Shown piece after piece: positions 59,243 through 64,000 of a DNA stretch of 64,000 nt (its first letter is position 1; each line of letters starts with the position of its first letter). A program made the position numbers and the translations under genes. Origin of the DNA: Geodermatophilus ruber. GTDB taxonomy: Bacteria > Actinomycetota > Actinomycetes > Mycobacteriales > Geodermatophilaceae. Location: positions 118,494 to 182,493 of the forward strand of contig NZ_FOSW01000005.1 in the NCBI RefSeq assembly GCF_900114385.1, read 5' to 3'. A model generated the notes under the pieces. That model did not search any database. It was not told where the DNA came from and saw only the letters and a program-made list of their open reading frames with translations.

Positions 59243-60370
59243 ATGCAATCGTCGGATCAGCGTTCCGACAGCCGAGCGGATGACGAGAGCCGGGAGTTGG
59301 TGCTCGGCCTCATCGCGGCCCCCGGCCCCGCCACCGAGATCGCGCAGAGCCTGTTGCCCGAGCTTCCCGATCGGCTGGCCGAACGCGTACCGAACGTCCG
59401 CTGGGTCTGCCGGCTCGTCTCCGACCGGCTGGTCGAACCGCCGGCCGACCCGGACAGTGTCATCCAGGCCGCGCGCGAGCGGCTGCTCAACGAGGGTTGG
59501 CACCTCGCGGTGTACATCACGGACCTGCCCCTGGAGAAGGACAGACGACCAGTCGTCGCCTACACCAGCCAGGCCCAGGGTGTGGCAGCCCTGTCCCTGC
59601 CCGCGCTGGGCCCCGTCGACGTGCGCCGCCGCGCCCTGCGAGCCGTCGTCCAACTGGTGTCGGACCTCATCACCGAATTCGGCGCCGGCGACGGGCACGA
59701 GCGGAGGCCCGAAACAGCCCAGGAGTTGGCAAAGCTGGGCCGCCACGTCGAAGAGGATCAGCAGGGAGTCCGGCTGCTCGCCAACGTGATCACCGGAAAC
59801 TTCCGGCTCCTGCTGGGCATGCTGTGGGCGAACCGTCCCTGGCGAGCCGTCATCCGGCTGTCGTCCGTCGCGGTCGGCGCGCTCGGCCTGGCCGTCCTCT
59901 CCCTGGTCAACGGCTTCATCTGGATGATCGCCGACGGTGGCGGTCTGCTGCGCCTGAGCGCGCTCACCTTTGCGTCCATCGTCGCGTTGGTGCTGGTCCT
60001 CGTCATCGGCGGCAGACTCCCTGAGCAGGTCCCTCGGTCCATGGATCGGGAGGAGCTCCCGGGGGCCAGGGAACAGGTCGTCCTGTTCAACACCGTGACG
60101 ATCGCCACCGTCGTCATCGGCGTGATCGCGCTCTACCTCATCCTGTTCGCGGCGACCGTCGTCGTCAGCTTTCTGCTGCTTCCGTACGACCAGGTCGCCG
60201 CGCAGCTCAGACACCCCGCGAGCGCGACGACCCTCATAGCGATCTCCTGGCTCTGCGCGTCACTGGCCACCGTCGGTGGTGCACTGGGCGCGAGCCTGGA
60301 GAAGAGCAGCAGGATTCGGGAGGTGGCCTACACCTACCGCCCGGACAGGGAGCTCTCCCCACATGCCTGA
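59243..60370 (+). CDS. Membrane protein of unknown function
   Basis: A 375-residue protein I do not recognise. The N-terminal ~180 residues are soluble (TEIAQSLLPELPDRLAERVP, HLAVYITDLPLEKDRRPVVA, GPVDVRRRALRAVVQLVSDL). Four membrane segments follow: AVGALGLAVLSLVNGFIWMI, ALTFASIVALVLVLVIG, TIATVVIGVIALYLILFAAT and LIAISWLCASLATVGGALGA. It reads like a sensor or channel with a cytoplasmic N-domain. ATG start. The 300 bp upstream are gene-free apart from the dyad described above. Confidence 0.75.
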   Translation: MQSSDQRSDSRADDESRELVLGLIAAPGPATEIAQSLLPELPDRLAERVPNVRWVCRLVSDRLVEPPADPDSVIQAARERLLNEGWHLAVYITDLPLEKDRRPVVAYTSQAQGVAALSLPALGPVDVRRRALRAVVQLVSDLITEFGAGDGHERRPETAQELAKLGRHVEEDQQGVRLLANVITGNFRLLLGMLWANRPWRAVIRLSSVAVGALGLAVLSLVNGFIWMIADGGGLLRLSALTFASIVALVLVLVIGGRLPEQVPRSMDREELPGAREQVVLFNTVTIATVVIGVIALYLILFAATVVVSFLLLPYDQVAAQLRHPASATTLIAISWLCASLATVGGALGASLEKSSRIREVAYTYRPDRELSPHA

Positions 60371-60385
60371 CCGCCTCTGTCAGGC
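60365..60385 (+). terminator. Small hairpin at the end of the membrane-protein gene
   Basis: GCCTGAC and GTCAGGC pair over 7 bp around CGCCTCT, overlapping the stop codon. Weak candidate. From here to 60543 nothing else is seen. Confidence 0.3.
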
Positions 60386-60543
60386 AGGGGCGGAGAACGT
60401 CTCCACGGTGGTCGGCCAGTCGACCGAGGCGCTGACGGGGCTGCTTCGCGAGCGCTGGCAGGCGATCTGCGGACGAGCCAACGCCCTGGGGGCGCCGGAT
60501 GAGCGGCGGGCGACGTCGTGCCCTCTCGGGGTAGTGCCTGTGG

Positions 60544-62619
60544 CTAGGGCTCGGCACGGACGGCGAGCAGGGCCATGTCGTCGCTGAGGTCGGGGGCGAA
60601 GCGCTGCACGGCCTCGCGCACGGTCGCCACGAGCTTCGCGGCGCTCGTGCCGGACGCGGCGGCGGCCGCCTCGAGCAGCCGGTTCTCGTTGAACTGCTCG
60701 GGGCCACGCCGGCACTCGGTGATGCCGTCGGTGTAGAGCAGCAGCGTCTCCCCGGCGGCCAGCAGGTGCTGGGTGCAGTGCAGGTCGACCGTCTCGACCA
60801 GGCCCAGTGCGCTGCCGAACCGGCCGATCAGCTCGGCGGTGCCGTCGGCGCGGATCACGGCGGGTTTGGCGTGGCCGGCCAGCACCAGCTCCACCGCGAC
60901 CGCGGACCGCCCCTCCTGCCCTTGCCGGCTCAGCATCACGGCCGCGAGGGTGCAGAACTGCTGCGGGTCGGCCGCCTCCAACATGACCTCGTTGAGCATC
61001 TCGATGGCCCGCTCCAGTGGGTGGCCCTTGCGCACCAGCGCCCGGAGCACATCGCGGACCAGACCGGTGCGGGCCGCGGCCCGGGCGCCCTTGCCGCACA
61101 CGTCGCCGATCGTGACGAGCCATCGGTCGGGGTCGACCTCGACCACGTCGTAGAAGTCGCCGCCCACGTCCGCCCCGGTGCTCGCGGGCAGGTATTCCGC
61201 GGCGAAGTCGAGCTGCGGTACCTGCGGCAGGGCGCGGGGCAGCAGGGCAGCCTGCAGCGTCTGCGACACCCGCACGTGCTCGCCGACGGTCTGGGCGTTG
61301 TGAACCGCCAGCGCGGCCCGACGGGCGATGTCGTCGATCAACAGCAGGTCCTCGGGGGTGTGCAGGCGGCCTGCGGGGCGACCGACCAGCAGGACCCCGG
61401 TCGAGGCCCCGGAGGCCCGCAGCGGGACCGCGACACCATCCGCAGGGTCGGAGAACCAGGACGGCGCGGCATCCCGGTGAGCCGACGCGAGCCGCGCGCG
61501 CAGCTGCGGCGGCGGACCCGGCACGGCGTCGGGGTCGAGCACCGCGCGCAGCTCCGGCAGCCGGTCCTCGTCAGCATGCGCGATCGCGGCCAGGCGCAGC
61601 CGACGCGATGGCTCCGGCAGCAGCACCGCGCACCACGTGCCCAGGCGCGGCACCACGAGCTGCGGCACGAGCGCGACCGTCAGCTCGAGGTCGAGGGACT
61701 GGCCGAGCAGCTCGCTGGCCTCGGCCAGATAGGTCGTCCACGCCCGCCGGCGCTGATCCACGTCGTGCAGCCACTGCGACTCCGCGGTGATGGCGATCCG
61801 CGCGGCGATCAGCTCGGTCAGCTCCCGGGCGCGTGCGGCGTCGGCCCCCTCGCGCAGGATGAGCCGGATGGTGCCGTGCAGGCCGGTCGTGGTCGGCAGC
61901 GGCACGTCGAGGGTGGTGCGGGGCACGACGGGGCTGTCGGCCGGGAGGACACCGGCTCGTGCCAGCTCGCGAGCCCCGGAGCCATCGCCCGTGTCGATCT
62001 CGACGACGACGGCCGAGGCGTCGACGATGTCCCGCAGTCGGGCCGCCAGCTCCCGGATCAGGTCGACGGGTGCGAGGCGACGAGCGAGGGAGGCCGGCAC
62101 GTGCAGCAGCCAGCGGGCTTGCTCGGCCGCGGACCAGGTGCGCTCATGGTCGGGCGCCGGGTCGGTCGCGGGCTCGGCGACGGATCCTGGTCGCCGCGCG
62201 AGGGTGAACCACACCGTGTGCCGGCCATCGGCGTCGTGCCGGGTGCCCCAGGTCGTGGCCAGCCGCGCGATGAGTGAGAGGCCGCGCCCGTGGGTCGCGG
62301 CGCGCCCGTAGCGCTGACGCGGCTCGGCCAGGTGCAGCTCCAGCGCGCCCGGGCCGCGGTCGGTGACGGCCACGGTGACCTCGTCGCCGTCGGCCACCAC
62401 CGCCAGGTCGAACGCGGTGCCGGCGTGCAGCACGGCGTTCTCGCACAGCTCGCTGGTCAGCAGCACCACGTCATCGACGAAATCCGGCACGTCCCGGCCG
62501 TCCCCGGCGGGGTCGCCGTCCCCCACTTCGGTCAGCACGTCATGAATAATTCGCCGGACACGTCCGATGGATCGGATGTCGGGCGGAAAGCTCATCCGCC
62601 GCTCGAGTCGAACGGGCAC
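60544..62619 (-). CDS. HATPase-GAF-SpoIIE (PP2C) phosphatase, RsbU-type
   Basis: A 691-residue stress-signalling protein. Domain order: an anti-sigma-type HATPase at about 10-150 ([38 protein letters not shown]), a GAF-like region at about 290-455, and a C-terminal SpoIIE phosphatase ([54 protein letters not shown]) with its metal-binding Asp residues. It probably dephosphorylates an anti-anti-sigma factor and may also rephosphorylate it. GTG 62619 or ATG 62595. Divergent from the HAMP sensor over 88 bp. Confidence 0.92.
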   Translation of the reverse strand: MPVRLERRMSFPPDIRSIGRVRRIIHDVLTEVGDGDPAGDGRDVPDFVDDVVLLTSELCENAVLHAGTAFDLAVVADGDEVTVAVTDRGPGALELHLAEPRQRYGRAATHGRGLSLIARLATTWGTRHDADGRHTVWFTLARRPGSVAEPATDPAPDHERTWSAAEQARWLLHVPASLARRLAPVDLIRELAARLRDIVDASAVVVEIDTGDGSGARELARAGVLPADSPVVPRTTLDVPLPTTTGLHGTIRLILREGADAARARELTELIAARIAITAESQWLHDVDQRRRAWTTYLAEASELLGQSLDLELTVALVPQLVVPRLGTWCAVLLPEPSRRLRLAAIAHADEDRLPELRAVLDPDAVPGPPPQLRARLASAHRDAAPSWFSDPADGVAVPLRASGASTGVLLVGRPAGRLHTPEDLLLIDDIARRAALAVHNAQTVGEHVRVSQTLQAALLPRALPQVPQLDFAAEYLPASTGADVGGDFYDVVEVDPDRWLVTIGDVCGKGARAAARTGLVRDVLRALVRKGHPLERAIEMLNEVMLEAADPQQFCTLAAVMLSRQGQEGRSAVAVELVLAGHAKPAVIRADGTAELIGRFGSALGLVETVDLHCTQHLLAAGETLLLYTDGITECRRGPEQFNENRLLEAAAAASGTSAAKLVATVREAVQRFAPDLSDDMALLAVRAEP

Positions 62620-62707
62620 GCCTGCAGTCTCGCAGTCGGTCCGGTGCTGCCTGGCAGGCTGGCCGTACAGGCCGTCGGCCTCGATCGAAGTGCAGGTGGA
62701 GGCAGTA

Positions 62708-64000
62708 GTGACGGCGACACGGCAAGCGCGTTCGGAGGTCCTCGTCGACCCGGGGACGCCCGAGGACCCTGCCGGCGAGGACGCTCTCGCCGGGGACGGG
62801 GCTTTCCTGGTCGAGCTGGCCCAAGGGTTGGCGCAGGTGCGGCGTGGCCGCTTCGACGTCCGCCTGGCTCGCCGCGAGGGGCCGGCGAGCGAGGTGGTCG
62901 AGCAGTTCAACGAGCTGGTGGCGTTGCAGGAGCGGCACAGCCGCGACCTGCTGCGGATCAGCCGGGTCGTCGGCCGCGAGGGGCGCATGTCCGAGCGGCT
63001 CGACGAGGAGTCGTACGACGGCGCGTGGGCGGCGGGCGTGCAGGCCGTGAACGCCCTGATCGACGACCTGGCCGCGCCGACCGCCGAGATCGCCCGGGTG
63101 CTCGACGCGGTCGCGGAAGGCGACCTGTCCCAGCACATGGCCTTGGAGATCGAGGGCCGCAGGCTCCGCGGCGAGTTCCGCCGCATCGGCAGCACGGTGA
63201 ACAGGATGGTCGACCAGCTCTCCTCGTTCGCCGACGAGGTGACCCGGGTGGCCCGCGAGGTCGGCACCGAGGGGCGACTCGGTGGCCAGGCCGACGTGCG
63301 CGGCGTCGCGGGCACCTGGCGGGCGCTGACCGACTCGGTCAACACGATGGCGAGCAACCTCACCAACCAGGTGCGCTCGATCTCCTCGGCGGCCACCGCC
63401 ATCGCGGAGGGGGACCTGTCGCGCAAGATCACCGTTTCGGCGCGGGGCGAGGTCGCCGAGCTGGCCGAGACGATCAACTCGCTGACCGACACGCTGCGGC
63501 TGTTCGCCGACGAGGTCACGCGGGTGGCCCGCGAGGTAGGCACCGAGGGCCGGCTGGGCGGGCAGGCCGTGGTCCCGGACGTGGCCGGCACCTGGAAGAA
63601 CCTCACCGACGCGGTGAACCTGATGGCGGCCAATCTCACCGGGCAGGTGCGTGGCATCGCGCAGGTGGCCACCGCGGTGGCCCGCGGCGACCTGAGCCAG
63701 AAGATCACCGTGGACGCGCGCGGGGAGATCCTGGAGCTGAAGTCGACGGTCAACACGATGGTCGACCAGCTCTCGTCGTTCGCCGACGAGGTGACCCGGG
63801 TGGCCCGCGAGGTCGGCATCGAGGGGCAGCTGGGCGGTCAGGCGCAGGTGCCCAACGTCTCGGGCACCTGGCGGGACCTCACCGAGAACGTCAACCAGCT
63901 CGCGTCGAACCTGACCGGGCAGGTGCGCAACATCGCCCAGGTGACCACGGCGGTGGCCCGTGGCGACCTGAGCCAGAAGATCACCGTGGACGCGCGCGGG
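62708..64000 (+). CDS. Tandem-HAMP sensor protein (N-terminal part; probable hybrid histidine kinase)
   Basis: 431 codons lie in the window and the frame is open at its end. After a 55-residue leader with GGAGG before the GTG, HAMP units follow in series with no membrane helix, so the protein is cytoplasmic. Each repeat contains [32 protein letters not shown] and an [11 protein letters not shown] or [10 protein letters not shown] box. This layout is that of soluble multi-HAMP hybrid kinases (Nik1/GAF-HisKA-receiver proteins) of actinobacteria. The catalytic part must lie beyond 64000. Paired with the divergent SpoIIE phosphatase. Confidence 0.88.
   Translation, partial: MTATRQARSEVLVDPGTPEDPAGEDALAGDGAFLVELAQGLAQVRRGRFDVRLARREGPASEVVEQFNELVALQERHSRDLLRISRVVGREGRMSERLDEESYDGAWAAGVQAVNALIDDLAAPTAEIARVLDAVAEGDLSQHMALEIEGRRLRGEFRRIGSTVNRMVDQLSSFADEVTRVAREVGTEGRLGGQADVRGVAGTWRALTDSVNTMASNLTNQVRSISSAATAIAEGDLSRKITVSARGEVAELAETINSLTDTLRLFADEVTRVAREVGTEGRLGGQAVVPDVAGTWKNLTDAVNLMAANLTGQVRGIAQVATAVARGDLSQKITVDARGEILELKSTVNTMVDQLSSFADEVTRVAREVGIEGQLGGQAQVPNVSGTWRDLTENVNQLASNLTGQVRNIAQVTTAVARGDLSQKITVDARG
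63227..64000 (+). repeat. 276-bp tandem repeats encoding HAMP units
   Basis: TTCGCCGACGAGGT recurs at 63227, 63503 and 63779, a period of exactly 276 bp (92 codons), and the repeats run off the window. Nucleotide identity is high, especially in the VTRVAREVG and [13 protein letters not shown] segments, so recombination may change the unit number. Confidence 0.85.

Noticed and set aside
60544..63819. A 1091-residue phosphatase with an extra N-terminal Ser-rich region
   Set aside because: The extra 400 residues are antisense to the HAMP repeats; the HATPase domain begins just after 62619.
63227..64000. CRISPR array or satellite repeat
   Set aside because: The 276-bp units are in-frame HAMP coding repeats with no short spacers.

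Overview
The window is chromosomal DNA from a very GC-rich actinobacterium. Most stop codons are followed within a few bases by the next gene, GTG (and some TTG) starts are common, and the gene content is actinobacterial: a CofGH-type FO synthase (F420), a CtaJ-like cytochrome oxidase accessory subunit, DUF5130, a mycothiol-type DsbA-like nitroreductase, a lone BioY, an Acg nitroreductase and a wax ester synthase. Several proteins look most like those of Geodermatophilaceae (Blastococcus/Geodermatophilus/Modestobacter). That placement is an inference from memory; no 16S gene is present.

Layout. 1-9 kb (minus strand): an APC permease coupled to a copper amine oxidase, then fbiC, then an ECF sigma/anti-sigma/ABC ATPase/ABC permease operon. 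9-20 kb: flavin reductase, Nudix, SGNH hydrolase, a GGDEF-EAL protein divergent from an LLM oxidoreductase, tRNA-Arg(TCT), ssb, ettA, a flavodiiron-like MBL protein, thioesterase, YccF, MOSC and bioY. 20-43 kb: mixed metabolic and housekeeping genes (GH13 glucosidase, truncated globin, MFS/MscS, a solo ABC lipoprotein, prolyl oligopeptidase, HNH, kynU, amidase, ctaJ/DUF5130, pepN, SDR, MBL/DUF429, rpiB, Eis-like GNAT, a large lipoprotein, an ECF sigma factor). 43-49 kb: an accessory stretch with a rifamycin-associated element (RAE)-like site, a glycosyltransferase N-terminal stub, helR, a GerW-like gene, a broken SRPBCC gene and a two-gene cation:proton antiporter unit. 49-59 kb: an island whose content parallels the mycobacterial DosR dormancy regulon (Acg nitroreductase, WS/DGAT, acetate kinase, PPOX protein, phosphoketolase, flavodoxin, double USP, CBS-BON). 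59-64 kb: an unknown membrane protein, then a divergent pair made of an HATPase-GAF-SpoIIE phosphatase and a tandem-HAMP sensor that runs off the window.

Main points. (1) An RAE-like 19-mer sits directly upstream of a glycosyltransferase stub and helR, which looks like a remodelled rifamycin-resistance locus. (2) At least five full and one half copy of a stem-loop element lie immediately after stop codons, in gene orientation, with paired base changes in their stems; the half copy is fused to a truncated gene. (3) The dormancy-type island carries a shared 12-mer resembling a DosR box upstream of its two transcription blocks. (4) Six gene remnants are scattered through the window, pointing to repeated small deletions. 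No insertion sequence, phage gene or CRISPR array was seen.
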